Assembly (NCBI GenBank): GCA_023898385.1 | Contig: CP060220.1 | Location: 1,426,001 to 1,490,000, forward strand | From: Pseudobdellovibrionaceae bacterium | GTDB lineage: Bacteria; Bdellovibrionota; Bdellovibrionia; Bdellovibrionales; UBA1609 | Reading direction: 5' to 3' | DNA length: 64,000 bases | Shown: piece after piece, positions 24,826 to 33,581 of the stretch | How the letters are laid out: the number at the start of each line of letters is the position of its first letter | Numbering within the stretch: the stretch's first letter is position 1 | Notes under the pieces: model-generated | The model's input: only the letters and a program-made list of their open reading frames with translations | Databases searched by the model: none | What the model was told of the DNA's origin: nothing | Made by a program: the position numbers and the translations under genes

Positions 24826-26791
24826 TCTGCTTGCGCAAGTTTTTGACTTTTTTTGCTGAAAACTCGGTCTGGCCATAGCGAACTTCCACGATCTCTGCAA
24901 TGATCGCAGCCGCCTCTGTTCGCCCGGCCTTGTCTTTTTCCATTAAGATTCGATCTCGGTAAGAGATTGGCCCTTCATTAAACTGCCTGGGAAGGCCCCG
25001 CTTAGCCAGCCGTTCACAAAGTAGCCTGTACACGGATAAAAGTGGATCTACCTTTTCTTTTTGTCTTAAGCTTATGAGATAAAGTATCGCCAAGACAAAC
25101 ACCAACGACGAACCCAGAAGCAGCCAGAGGTATTTTCGGCTCACCGAAGAAAACCCTAGTTTCTCCAAAAACTGTTTCTGCCACGAAAAATCATAAGTTA
25201 ACACGAAGCTTGCCCAAGACGACTCCACCATGTCCCACATCAACAGCCCTTGGGCAAACATACGAGACCACGGTCCTTCCACAACGCGCCCTCCTTCAAC
25301 TTGCAAGTTGTCGTCGCCCAGTCGCCCTTGCAAATAGGCTTCTCGATAGGCCGCACCACCCAGGCGCAAACGCTCTGGCGCCACCCATTGCGTGGGATCC
25401 TGCCGAACCCACGCCCCTTTTCGCTCACTCCAGTATTCCACCCATGCATGGGCATCAAGATTACGTACAATTAAATACTCTCCAAAAAGCCCCATGGTCC
25501 CGCCCTGGTAACCCGCCACCACTCTGGCCGGTACCCCAGCCACGCGCAACATGCTGGCCATGGCCGAGGAAAAATGTTCGCAAAACCCACGACGCTCTGA
25601 AAATAAAAAATCATCAAGGCTTGCCATCTTTCCTGGCTCCAAGGTGTATCTAAAATCCTCTGATACGAAGAATTCCCGGATTTTTTTTACTAACTCGTCA
25701 GGATCAGCCGTCTCAGAAGCCCAACGCTTAGCTAATCGTTGCGCTCTTGGCGCAGTTTCCAGGTCGCATATGATATCACCCACTGAGCTTGGCGGCGGCC
25801 ACGTGATCTGCTCAGAGTCCGGCGTGGACCATACCTTGTACCGAACGAGTGATAAAACATCAGTTTGACTTTGCAAGACACGCCCTTCCCGCAACCGGAC
25901 CCGCAGTCGATGAGAGTCTGTGATAAACTCTGCCGAAAGCGGCCAATCCAAACCAAAAAGATAGGGTTTTTGGGTTGGCTCTAAAATCACTTCTTGTTGA
26001 ATACCTGACTCGCCTTTTGCCATTGGATAATAAAGCGATTCTTCGCTCCGCCGCCACCGCAAACCGGCACAATTATTTAAAATGGCCCCACGCCAATAGA
26101 GTTCTGAAATGGTGGGATAATACGACTCAGGAAAAGAAACCCTCATCACCACTTTTTCGGACTGTGCTAGTTTTGCCACCTGTCCCGGATCTACACTGTC
26201 AGAAAATTCCGTCGTGGCCTGACTTTGAGCACTTGGTCGGTACATCCCCATGTTGAAACGGGGAAACAAAAAGAACAATAGTGCCGCAATAGGCACCGCC
26301 TGCAGCGTGATTCGCAAGGCATGCGAGCCCAACGATCGCCAAGAATGGCGCTCGTTGGGTGAGTGGTACAAAGCGAGCATCGTTGTGATTAACACCACAT
26401 CCAAAACAAGAAATGCAGTCATCAACAGCGTTTGTGTGAGTACCAAGCGAAACATCAACAAGAGGTAACAGAGCAAAATCAATAAGACCATATCTCGATC
26501 TTTTTGAGTCTCAAACAACTTGTAACTGACCATCAACACCAATAGTGGAATGGAGGTATCCGGCGTCCAAAGGTTGCCGTGAATATAGTAGAGCCCTGTC
26601 GCTGATAGAATTACAAAAACATTGACCCAAAATCTTTTTGGTGGCTTTAAGTATCCTGAATCAGACAACACTCGCCAAAGCAAAAATGATATGGAAATAA
26701 CAATCACCCAAATATCCACTTCCAAATAATTGGGTATGAGATTCACAAGCACCAGGCCATAGATAAACCTACGGATGGTTTCCCGGTTCAT
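24800..26791 (-). CDS. DUF3488/transglutaminase membrane protein (TgpA-like)
   Basis: The roughly 663-residue product has an N-terminal block of membrane helices (about residues 7-190, DUF3488 type), then a large periplasmic part with a transglutaminase core and one more helix near 555-575. The catalytic residues are visible: Cys in ERRGFCEHFSSAMASMLR, His in RNLDAHAWVEYWSE and Asp in WVRQDPTQWV. Proteins of this type accompany MoxR and DUF58 proteins, as here. Start ATG 26791 forms an ATGA overlap with the DUF58 stop, so the pair is translationally coupled. The substrate is unknown. Confidence 0.88.
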   Translation of the reverse strand: MNRETIRRFIYGLVLVNLIPNYLEVDIWVIVISISFLLWRVLSDSGYLKPPKRFWVNVFVILSATGLYYIHGNLWTPDTSIPLLVLMVSYKLFETQKDRDMVLLILLCYLLLMFRLVLTQTLLMTAFLVLDVVLITTMLALYHSPNERHSWRSLGSHALRITLQAVPIAALLFFLFPRFNMGMYRPSAQSQATTEFSDSVDPGQVAKLAQSEKVVMRVSFPESYYPTISELYWRGAILNNCAGLRWRRSEESLYYPMAKGESGIQQEVILEPTQKPYLFGLDWPLSAEFITDSHRLRVRLREGRVLQSQTDVLSLVRYKVWSTPDSEQITWPPPSSVGDIICDLETAPRAQRLAKRWASETADPDELVKKIREFFVSEDFRYTLEPGKMASLDDFLFSERRGFCEHFSSAMASMLRVAGVPARVVAGYQGGTMGLFGEYLIVRNLDAHAWVEYWSERKGAWVRQDPTQWVAPERLRLGGAAYREAYLQGRLGDDNLQVEGGRVVEGPWSRMFAQGLLMWDMVESSWASFVLTYDFSWQKQFLEKLGFSSVSRKYLWLLLGSSLVFVLAILYLISLRQKEKVDPLLSVYRLLCERLAKRGLPRQFNEGPISYRDRILMEKDKAGRTEAAAIIAEIVEVRYGQTEFSAKKVKNLRKQIKALDIAS

Positions 26792-27723
26792 GCGGCCCTC
26801 TCTATGCGGGCCAGCTCTCTTAGGCACTTTTGATAGTGATAAATTCCGCCATCAGCTAACATTCGGTTTGCTGGCAAGACAAGCTCATAGTGATGTCCCG
26901 ACTTGTGGGCCGTCTCAATCCATTTTGCCAGCTGCTGCAACCGCACTTCATGGTCTTTGGCATGGGTATCTTGATAGCGAAAACTATAAATAACGGGTTC
27001 ATCGCCTTCAAAAGTCTTCTTTAGCAATAACCTCTTTCTTGCATACACTTTCCAGTCTACATGCCGAAAGGACTCCCCCGGCAAATAACTTTTGTGTTCG
27101 TTAAACTCATCGCCTCGAAGATCGCCCTTGTTTTCATAAAACTGACTGGATTGATTCCTATACGGAATAGCCCTTTGCATGCGCTGAATGCCTTCAGGTT
27201 TCGGGTATACATAAAATGGGTGCTCTGGATACTCATACGCCCACGCATAAAATAGTCCAAGCGGGTAAACCGTCGAGAAAGTGAGTCGGTCCAGAACATG
27301 AACGCCTCGACCTGGATTGGGCATCTCAAACTGACCGGCTACAGATTGGCTGGGGTGCACGTACTCCTTGCATAGGGATGCTCCACTGGTTTTTTTGAAT
27401 GCCGAGATATTCACTTCTATGCGCTGGCGCACCACTCTTGATGTGTTTGTAATGCGTGCTAAAACTTGCACAGGCTGACTGCTGGCCGTATCTCTAATGT
27501 CGACAATCTCAACGCGAACGCCTCGTAGATTATTGTGAGTATGGACCATACTGGTAATAAAAATGGCGAACATCAAAAATGCCAACATAAAAACTAAGTT
27601 GTTACTGTAGGTTCCCGCAGAGATAAGAACAACGATGTTTACTCCTAAAAATAAAAATCCGTTTTTGCTGGGAACGATGTAAATTTTTGGTTTTCTAGGT
27701 CGCCGCCTTTGAAACAAGCGCAT
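26788..27723 (-). CDS. DUF58 membrane-anchored protein
   Basis: The 311-residue product has two helices near the N-terminus (about 22-36 and 42-60), then a soluble part with the DUF58 signature: GDLRGDEFNEHKSYLPGESFRHVDWKVYARKRLLLKKTFEGDEP. This domain is related to vWA folds, and such proteins are standard partners of MoxR ATPases. It sits between moxR (2-bp gap) and the transglutaminase gene (4-bp overlap). The role is probably in maturation of envelope proteins; this is inferred from context. Confidence 0.87.
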   Translation of the reverse strand: MRLFQRRRPRKPKIYIVPSKNGFLFLGVNIVVLISAGTYSNNLVFMLAFLMFAIFITSMVHTHNNLRGVRVEIVDIRDTASSQPVQVLARITNTSRVVRQRIEVNISAFKKTSGASLCKEYVHPSQSVAGQFEMPNPGRGVHVLDRLTFSTVYPLGLFYAWAYEYPEHPFYVYPKPEGIQRMQRAIPYRNQSSQFYENKGDLRGDEFNEHKSYLPGESFRHVDWKVYARKRLLLKKTFEGDEPVIYSFRYQDTHAKDHEVRLQQLAKWIETAHKSGHHYELVLPANRMLADGGIYHYQKCLRELARIERAA

Positions 27724-27725
27724 GG

Positions 27726-28679
27726 CTAGTCCACCCGTACAGCTTGCAAAATTTCCTTTGCTCTTTCTTGCTCGCGAAAACTATCGTGCTCGTCTATTTG
27801 ATTCAGTCGATGAGCCATTACGCTGACGCCAACGGCTTGCACATCATCCGGCACCACCATGTTTCGACCCTCTAAAAAGGCCCACGATTTTGCAGCCGCC
27901 ATCAACGCCAAGCCCGCTCGTGGCGACAGTCCAAAACTGCCGCCAGATTGTGTGCGGCTATATTCGAGGATCTGCTGAACATAGTCCACAATGGCAGCCG
28001 ACACATGCACCGATGCACAAGCCTGTTGCATGGCTAGCACCTCTTCGGGAGTCCAGAGGGGGTCAAGTTCATCAATTAACTGTTGCCGAAGAGTCCCCCT
28101 TAGAAGTTCTCGCTCCGCCTCTCTGTTGGGATAGCCCAAAGATATTCTCATTAAAAATCGATCGAGCTGCGACTCGGGCAAGGGGTATGTCCCAGCTTGT
28201 TCGCGCGGGTTCTGAGTGGCTATCACCATAAAAGGCTTTGGCAAATCATAAGTGACCCCATCGATACTGACTTTTCGCTCTTCCATGGCCTGCAAACAGG
28301 CACTTTGCGTTTTCGGTGTGGCACGGTTGAGCTCATCAGCAATAACCAGTTGGCCAAAGATAGGTCCTCTATGAAAGCGAAACTTATGAGCCTCAGAATC
28401 ATAAACAGTGGTTCCGAGAATATCGGCAGGCAAAAGATCGTTGGTAAATTGTATGCGAGTGGGTTGAAGACCAAGCGCCTTCGCTAAGAATTTTACCAGG
28501 GTCGTCTTACCCACCCCCGGAACATCTTCGATAAGCAGATGCCCTTGCGCCAAAATTGTACATAGAGCCAATTGCACTTGATGAGATTTTCCGAGGACAA
28601 TTTCACCGGCCCGCTGAAGAAATTCTGAAGGTGAAACTGATGACAACTGGCTTGCTGCTAAAATTTGGGAGGACTTCAA
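27726..28679 (-). CDS. MoxR-type AAA+ ATPase
   Basis: The 317-residue product has Walker A DVPGVGKTTLVK, Walker B LVIADELNRATPKTQSACLQAMEE, sensor 1 VIATQNPREQAGTYPLPE and arginine-rich LDRFLMRI, the full MoxR (AAA_3) pattern. It is thought to act as a chaperone for assembly of complexes involving the downstream DUF58 and transglutaminase proteins. I chose the TTG at 28679, which has AAGGAG at 6-nt spacing and gives the usual family length. The open frame extends 19 codons further, but that stretch is low-complexity (TTT-rich). Confidence 0.9.
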   Translation of the reverse strand: MKSSQILAASQLSSVSPSEFLQRAGEIVLGKSHQVQLALCTILAQGHLLIEDVPGVGKTTLVKFLAKALGLQPTRIQFTNDLLPADILGTTVYDSEAHKFRFHRGPIFGQLVIADELNRATPKTQSACLQAMEERKVSIDGVTYDLPKPFMVIATQNPREQAGTYPLPESQLDRFLMRISLGYPNREAERELLRGTLRQQLIDELDPLWTPEEVLAMQQACASVHVSAAIVDYVQQILEYSRTQSGGSFGLSPRAGLALMAAAKSWAFLEGRNMVVPDDVQAVGVSVMAHRLNQIDEHDSFREQERAKEILQAVRVD

Positions 28680-28758
28680 TGCTGGCTCCTTTTTTACCTC
28701 AAAGGGAACACCCTCAGATCGGAAAAAAAAGGCCAAATCTTTAGCAAAAAAAAATGCG

Positions 28759-28970
28759 TCAAGTCGGCGGCCTCATGCTCGGCTTAGACCCAGATTTTAA
28801 TACCTTTAGATCTTGTCGAATGGCCGCGCTATCGCACACCAAGGTCGAGGCCAGGAGACCAATCGAAACGGCAATCAGCAAACAAGTCAGGGCCGGTCGA
28901 ATAGCAAACGTATCGCCACTGACAAAACCCTCGCCGTCTTCAATGAAGTGGAAAGCCGGACCGACTAATG
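28759..28970 (-). pseudogene. Truncated paralogue of the 32234-32698 secreted protein
   Basis: Only the last 45-50 codons remain. The translation FHFIEDGEGFVSGDTFAI and STLVCDSAAI parallels FYFNEDGEGFIGRDAYAI and STLVCDNAAI of the intact gene, and the DNA is clearly similar. The stop has been lost and the frame continues about 17 codons to TGA at 28759-28761. The upstream end coincides with the 78-bp direct repeat at 28959, which probably marks the recombination that removed the 5' part. Confidence 0.7.
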
Positions 28971-29036
28971 TCTGAGCCCAAATCGTACTTGAGTAGCTTC
29001 GGCAGCTTCGCCTTAAGGCGATAAGACTCGCGAACG
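28959..29036. repeat. 78-bp direct repeat, copy A
   Basis: Identical base for base to 31747-31824. It contains a perfect 14-bp palindrome (TCGCCTTAAGGCGA) near its right end, flanked by GAGT and GACTC. The two copies bracket the DUF1566 gene and the toxin-antitoxin pair. Confidence 0.9.
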
Positions 29037-29065
29037 AAGCTATAGCTCAGTTGGTATACCGGTAA
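29037..29065 (+). other. tRNA-like 5' fragment
   Basis: Immediately after copy A the sequence GCTATAGCTCAGTTGGTA reproduces the acceptor/D-arm part of a bacterial tRNA, but no anticodon arm or T arm follows. It looks like a relic of a tRNA gene used as an insertion target, or chance. 29066-29239 holds nothing else that I can support. Confidence 0.35.
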
Positions 29066-29239
29066 ATGCTGATATCTTGCCACACCCAACCATCTGCGGC
29101 TTGCACAGGCCACTGGAAAAAATCATTAAATCACTAAAAACTTAAGGACTTCTTCTTGCCATCGCGCCGTGCAATGGGCACGGGCGCGCTAGCAGCGTCG
29201 ATTCAGTTCATGGAATCTTTCTGCGAAAATTCCCTGCGC

Positions 29240-30478
29240 CTAGCGACCAACACACCGAACCGCCCTTGTGCCGTAGCGGCTGAGGAGGCTGACGCTGCCA
29301 GTTGACCCGTTGAAGATCCAGGCGAGGTTCCGAAGAGACGAAACCACCGAGGCGGACCATTCATAATTGCCATCGGAATCCGGTAACACAAAGCGGATAC
29401 CATTGATATTGGCTTGCTCATATTCGTATATACTGGGCAGCCGCCAGCGCACAGCTGGCGTAGACGCCGACCCTAGACTTCCTTTGCCCGCGTCGTCAAT
29501 GGCGCCGTCTGTGCCCGTGAAGTAATTCTCACCATCTTCGTAACAAGCGCTTATGGCCTTATTCCCAGGGCCCGTCCCGGTTGTTTGGGAAGTGGCATTG
29601 TCGCAATAATCATTGGGGTCATCTTGGGCTGAGGGATTATTGGTAATGAAATTACTGCCGCTGGCTTTACACCAGTTTAAACTCGTTGCCACTTTTGACG
29701 ACCACAAAAGTCCTGTTCTCTCATCGCGCCAGACCTCACGACCCGCACCGGCAAGAGAACTCCCCAGGTCGCCTTCACGAGTGACCAGTTTCCAAGCACC
29801 CTGCCCCGCATTGCCCTTAACGGCACCATCCCACGTGGCCTCAGTGCCTATGGTGCCATTTGCCGCACAGTCCGCTATTCTCTGATCAATCGTGCCCGAA
29901 AGACCACAGGTGGTGGTACTCCACCCTGTGCGGTCCACGAAGGTCACGTTGCCACCGACAGAGCCCTCATCATCCAGCAGAATGTCTGGCACCTCCCGGT
30001 ACCCTGCTGGTAGGTCGACACCAGCATAAGTCGTCACCTCATCACTTTGGCTGATCTGGGTGGCCCCGAGATTTCGATGGGCGTTGGAGGCTAAGCTGGA
30101 TGCGCCAGCACTAAGTGACCCTGTCACACCGAAGATCGTGACACCATTTACAATATTGCCAGGTGTAAGATCTGAGTCTTGAGCGGTGCAGGTTTGCGCG
30201 CCAGAATAATAGCCTTGGGGAATTGAAAACGAGACCTCTCCGTCACTGCCTATGACATTGCTGCCCTCTGATGCCGAAAAATACCCAGGCTCCACCACAC
30301 ACGGCCCGCCATTAAAACCCTCCGAACAGGGATTGGACTGACTCGTCACTTTAACTGATCCCTTGATTGAATTGTCGCCGATTTTGCAACCTGATAACAA
30401 CAGGGCGGCCAATACCGCAGCACTGCCACTCAATGGTAATCGGTATGTCATCATGATTTTTGGGCAACATTTTGTCAT
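29240..30478 (-). CDS. Lipoprotein with C-terminal DUF1566 (Lcl) domain
   Basis: The 412-residue product has a lipoprotein signal (LAALLLSGCKIG, Cys near residue 31). Its N-terminal part is rich in Gly, Ser, Thr and Asn, with GYYSGAQTCTAQDSDLTPGNI, a pattern seen in repeats of surface proteins. The C-terminal 180 residues match DUF1566: VWRDERTGLLWSS, NWCKA, WRLPSIYEYEQA, YEWSASVV and the ending TRAVRCVGR. Such domains occur on surface or collagen-like adhesins; the ligand is unknown. ATG 30478 has GGAG at 8-nt spacing. It lies between the two 78-bp repeats. Confidence 0.8.
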   Translation of the reverse strand: MTKCCPKIMMTYRLPLSGSAAVLAALLLSGCKIGDNSIKGSVKVTSQSNPCSEGFNGGPCVVEPGYFSASEGSNVIGSDGEVSFSIPQGYYSGAQTCTAQDSDLTPGNIVNGVTIFGVTGSLSAGASSLASNAHRNLGATQISQSDEVTTYAGVDLPAGYREVPDILLDDEGSVGGNVTFVDRTGWSTTTCGLSGTIDQRIADCAANGTIGTEATWDGAVKGNAGQGAWKLVTREGDLGSSLAGAGREVWRDERTGLLWSSKVATSLNWCKASGSNFITNNPSAQDDPNDYCDNATSQTTGTGPGNKAISACYEDGENYFTGTDGAIDDAGKGSLGSASTPAVRWRLPSIYEYEQANINGIRFVLPDSDGNYEWSASVVSSLRNLAWIFNGSTGSVSLLSRYGTRAVRCVGR

Positions 30479-30937
30479 GCTAAAAACTCCATCTGGTTTG
30501 ATGGACTTCGTATCGGTCGTTGGTCCGAATTACTTGATCGGATTTTTTAGGTTTTTTTAGACTTTTTTAGGTCGAATTGATCCGAAATTATCGACACCGA
30601 AACGCATCGAATTAAGGCAAAAGGCCAGTGATGGCATTGTGAAGTTCAGCCTGGTTGACTCATTGACCTTGGTCCGTCTTTTTTTTAGGTGAATTGCCTA
30701 AAAATGAGAGTTAATGGGCATTTTAAGGGGTTACTTCCCAGACGTTGGCGCTGGGAAAATAGCCTGAAGACAGCTTGTGCAGAACAAATAATGGGAAGAT
30801 CACTCATGGGGCAGCTCAGCGAGTTTATTTCGTTAATCTCCAGGTTAAAAGTTGCCTCAAAAGTGCAATTTTAGTTGGCACAGAATCTCAGGGAGAAACC
30901 AACAATGTCTCCTGGCTTCAGCGTTTTAAACTTATTC
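30479..30937. other. Intergenic stretch with phased T-tracts
   Basis: About 460 bp without a supportable gene between the divergent DUF1566 and toxin genes. At 30543-30570 three runs of T (6-7 each) recur every 10 bp, each followed by AG. This is the arrangement of intrinsically curved DNA, 65-92 bp upstream of the DUF1566 start. Confidence 0.4.
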
Positions 30938-30966
30938 TTGACAAACTACGCTATATGACGTAATTT
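30938..30966 (+). promoter_or_regulatory. Sigma-70-type promoter of the toxin-antitoxin operon
   Basis: TTGACA at 30938-30943, a 17-bp spacer, and TAATTT at 30961-30966, followed 16 bp later by the toxin ATG with AAGGATTAGG in front. The hexamers and spacing fit a strong housekeeping promoter. Confidence 0.6.
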
Positions 30967-30982
30967 CTCCAAAAGGATTAGG

Positions 30983-31309
30983 ATGATTGAGAAACAAGTT
31001 ATTTACTATACGCTCGAGAACGGGAACTCACCTTTTAGAGACTGGCTGAAAAAACTCGACAACCTGAGCCGTGCGATTGTCGTTCGCTTCATCCAAAGAG
31101 TCGCATCTGGTGGGGCAAGAAAATCCATTAAAGCTTTGAAAGACGGCATATTTGAAATAAAAATCACTCATGGACCTGGTTATCGAGTTTATTTTGCCGA
31201 AGACGGTAACGATATAATAATTCTATTAATTGGTGGTGATAAAAAAACACAAACCCGTGACATTGATAAAGCAAAAGAGTTTTGGAGGACTTATGGCAAA
31301 CAGACATAA
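30983..31309 (+). CDS. RelE/HigB-type toxin
   Basis: The 108-residue basic product fits the RelE/ParE superfamily members annotated as phage-derived Gp49-like or HigB-like addiction killers: SPFRDWLKKLDNLSRAIVVRFIQRV near the start, then DGIFEIKITHGPGYRVYFAEDG, and IILLIGGDKKTQTRDIDKAKEFW. These cleave mRNA on the ribosome. It precedes its antitoxin, the order usual for HigBA-like pairs, with a 17-bp overlap. Confidence 0.87.
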   Translation: MIEKQVIYYTLENGNSPFRDWLKKLDNLSRAIVVRFIQRVASGGARKSIKALKDGIFEIKITHGPGYRVYFAEDGNDIIILLIGGDKKTQTRDIDKAKEFWRTYGKQT

Positions 31310-31601
31310 AGACTTTAATGAATTAGTCGCTCAGGAATTTGAGGATTTAGGCTTCGCTCAAGCTTACATTACAAATTTAATTAATAATGAGGGACTTTCT
31401 CTAGAAGATGCCTTAAGAGAATCCGTCAAATCTATGGGACTGCAGGCATTTGCTGAAGAAGCAGGCATATCCATTTCTTACGTTTCTGATTTCGTAAATA
31501 AGCGTCGCAAGTGGAGCACTGACAATTTAGTGAAATATATCGAGCAAGTGTTTGATTTAAAAGTAAAAATGAGCATTGAATCTACTGATGAAGTCGCATA
31601 A
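31293..31601 (+). CDS. Helix-turn-helix antitoxin of the RelE/HigB pair
   Basis: The 102-residue product should neutralise the upstream toxin and repress the operon. Its helix-turn-helix lies around LQAFAEEAGISISYVSDFVNKRRK (residues about 51-74). ATG 31293 has GGAGG 4 nt before it and lies inside the toxin gene; a longer frame from 31230 lies entirely within the toxin gene. Overlap and order support a toxin-antitoxin operon. Confidence 0.87.
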   Translation: MANRHKDFNELVAQEFEDLGFAQAYITNLINNEGLSLEDALRESVKSMGLQAFAEEAGISISYVSDFVNKRRKWSTDNLVKYIEQVFDLKVKMSIESTDEVA

Positions 31602-31718
31602 ATGGCTCTAGTTGAGTTATTAACCCAGCAATCGATAATAGGTCCACAACACTTCAACTTCGAGGCTGACCTGAACCAGTATTCGAACGCGAGACACTCC
31701 CGCATGGGAGTTCGCTAA
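31602..31718 (+). CDS. Candidate 38-residue ORF directly after the antitoxin
   Basis: ATG follows the antitoxin stop without a gap and the frame runs to TAA at 31716-31718. The predicted product (beginning MALVELLTQQSIIG) has no family I recognise and could be the stub of a truncated gene. It would be translated by re-initiation. Weak evidence. Confidence 0.25.
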   Translation: MALVELLTQQSIIGPQHFNFEADLNQYSNARHSRMGVR

Positions 31719-31746
31719 AATGGCCCCTTTAAGAATCCGTAAACAA

Positions 31747-31824
31747 GACCGACTAATGTCTGAGCCCAAATCGTACTTGAGTAGCTTCGGCAGCTTCGCC
31801 TTAAGGCGATAAGACTCGCGAACG
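31747..31824. repeat. 78-bp direct repeat, copy B
   Basis: Identical to 28959-29036. Copies A and B are in the same orientation, 2788 bp apart start to start, so recombination between them would delete or circularise the DUF1566/toxin-antitoxin segment. Confidence 0.9.
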
Positions 31825-31913
31825 CATGAATTTACCTGATGAGCTTCAAAAAATACTCTGGGTCTCGGTTACTTCTGCTCATATAGAGACTTAATAACTT
31901 TCATCCGAGGTTT

Positions 31914-32090
31914 ATGATGACGGTGGTTAATCGCCCACGTGGCGGCCCGCTCGGCGCTTCTGGACTTCGCACTCCGAGTCAACGTTATGTTTGTGTCTAT
32001 TCGTCTCTCTCCATGAAATTCACCGTGATCCCCATTGCCTGTCGATTCACCGAACAACCACTTTCGGCGCAAGTTTTTACGAACCACTAG
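31914..32090 (+). CDS. Candidate 58-residue ORF
   Basis: ATG 31914 (or 31917), with CGAGG just upstream, opens a frame to TAG at 32088-32090. The product begins MMTVVNRPRGGPLGAS and is not recognised. An overlapping minus-strand frame (31869-32087) is about equally long, so coding is uncertain. Apart from these, 31825-32233 holds nothing I can support. Confidence 0.25.
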   Translation: MMTVVNRPRGGPLGASGLRTPSQRYVCVYSSLSMKFTVIPIACRFTEQPLSAQVFTNH

Positions 32091-32233
32091 CCTTCATTTC
32101 TACCAATAACTTTGACTTGCTTAATAGGGTATTTTACTCATATCCAACCTGATGAACATTCAATCGTAATCAATTTAGTCAAAAAATATTTGGCTGAATC
32201 TGTTACTTGGTTTTGCCAGGTAAATTTCGATAC

Positions 32234-32698
32234 TTAAATAGCCGCGTTATCACACACCAAAGTCGAGGACAGGATACTGGCCGACACGGCATTGAACACG
32301 CCTGGAAGATCAAATTGTATGGCATAGGCATCGCGACCGATGAACCCCTCGCCGTCTTCGTTGAAGTAAAAATTGATTTGAAATCCAGGCTGTACCAAGA
32401 CGATGTGGTCTCTGTATAGGGGTTCTTGCAACAAACACGACACCACTATCTCTTGTTTTTCTAAACCCACTCGCTGAACCGTGCAATTTTTCAACTCATT
32501 ACTCTTAAGTTGATCCTCTTTTGCGAAAGACAAATACCTCCACAAGGTCAACTCACCCCCACCTTGACCAGGATTCACATTCAATTGAAAGGACAGCTCA
32601 TCGTCTCCGTCAAACCGGCAATCCAAAGACTGCGACTGCGCCCAGGCGCCTACTACAAGGAACTGCACAAACAAAGCTCTAACAATTATCTTTCCCAC
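32234..32698 (-). CDS. Small secreted protein, unknown function (intact paralogue)
   Basis: Not recognised. The 154-residue product has a signal peptide (IIVRALFVQFLVVGAWA, cleavage after about residue 20). The mature part has cysteines in LDCRF, KNCTV, VSCLL and LVCDN, allowing two disulfides, and alternating hydrophobic/polar stretches that suggest a beta-rich fold. A truncated copy of its 3' end lies at 28759-28970, so the gene was duplicated within this patch. Confidence 0.65.
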   Translation of the reverse strand: MGKIIVRALFVQFLVVGAWAQSQSLDCRFDGDDELSFQLNVNPGQGGGELTLWRYLSFAKEDQLKSNELKNCTVQRVGLEKQEIVVSCLLQEPLYRDHIVLVQPGFQINFYFNEDGEGFIGRDAYAIQFDLPGVFNAVSASILSSTLVCDNAAI

Positions 32699-32895
32699 TT
32701 AATTCCTCCCACAAAAATTAAAACCCACTGAGTGGCATGATCCCTTTTCAAAATTCGTTCCCGGAAATAGCCCCAAGGCAACGGCCGATCCGCCATTTGG
32801 GTAAAAAACTGTTTCATCAAGTTGAGACGCAGTTTTCTCAAATTGATACAAAAATTCTTTACAGAAGAAGCCCACATCTGCTACCCCATCCCCCC

Positions 32896-33573
32896 ATGGC
32901 ACTATTTATTGTAGCAACCCCCATAGGAAACCCTGGGGACTTTTCTGAACGAGCCAGAGCCACCTTAAAAGGCGCTGATGTGGTCATCGGCGAAGAGGGC
33001 AAAATGGCCCGGAGGCTTCTTAAGCAGGCCGGTGCTTTGCCTAAAGAAATCCACCTCCTCAACGAACACAGTGACGCCGACGATGTGAACCATCTGGCAG
33101 AAATGTGCCTCACAAAGAATGTGGCATTAATTTCTGATTGTGGAACTCCAGGCTTTAGCGATCCTGGCCCGCGACTGGTGGAGCGCTGTCGCTCCTTGGG
33201 CGTTGCGGTTAGCCCAGTTCCTGGAGCGTCTAGCCTGACCACCCTGTTGAGCGTGAGCAGCCAGCCTTTAAGGCAATTTCTATTTGTCGGCTTTCTGCCA
33301 GCCAATATGGAACAACGAAAAGTGGCTTTAAAAAAATTAAAATCCGAACAGAAGGCGATGATTTTGATGGACACGCCCTACCGCCTCACACGCCTACTGG
33401 CGGAGGTGGCCCTGACTTTTAAAGGCCGAAGGGCGCTACTTGGCCTCGATATGACAAAAGAAAATGAAGTCTACCTTGAAGATCGCATCGAAAATCTAGA
33501 AAAGCTGATTCCACGAGAAAAGGCCGAGTTTATGCTGCTCATATATGAAGATACAAAATGCCATCAAAAATAA
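32896..33573 (+). CDS. rsmI: 16S rRNA 2'-O-methyltransferase RsmI (C1402)
   Basis: It methylates the ribose of C1402 in 16S rRNA. The 226-residue product has the tetrapyrrole-methylase-like fold typical of RsmI: LFIVATPIGNPGDFSERA, VVIGEEGKMARRLL, LNEHSDADDV, LISDCGTPGFSDPGPRLV and PVPGASSLTTLL. The LFVGFLP and MDTPYRL motifs follow. It is shorter than E. coli RsmI (286) because the C-terminal extension is missing. ATG 32896 gives the expected N-terminus but has no Shine-Dalgarno site. The stop lies 8 bp from that of the convergent next gene. Confidence 0.92.
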   Translation: MALFIVATPIGNPGDFSERARATLKGADVVIGEEGKMARRLLKQAGALPKEIHLLNEHSDADDVNHLAEMCLTKNVALISDCGTPGFSDPGPRLVERCRSLGVAVSPVPGASSLTTLLSVSSQPLRQFLFVGFLPANMEQRKVALKKLKSEQKAMILMDTPYRLTRLLAEVALTFKGRRALLGLDMTKENEVYLEDRIENLEKLIPREKAEFMLLIYEDTKCHQK

Positions 33574-33581
33574 GGGTGTTT

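Noticed and set aside
28959..29036. Integron attC site
   Set aside because: A palindrome is present, but I see no RYYYAAC/GTTRRRY core pair and no integrase in the window.
28953..31824. CRISPR array
   Set aside because: Only two copies of one 78-bp repeat, 2.8 kb apart; no regular short repeats with spacers anywhere in the window.
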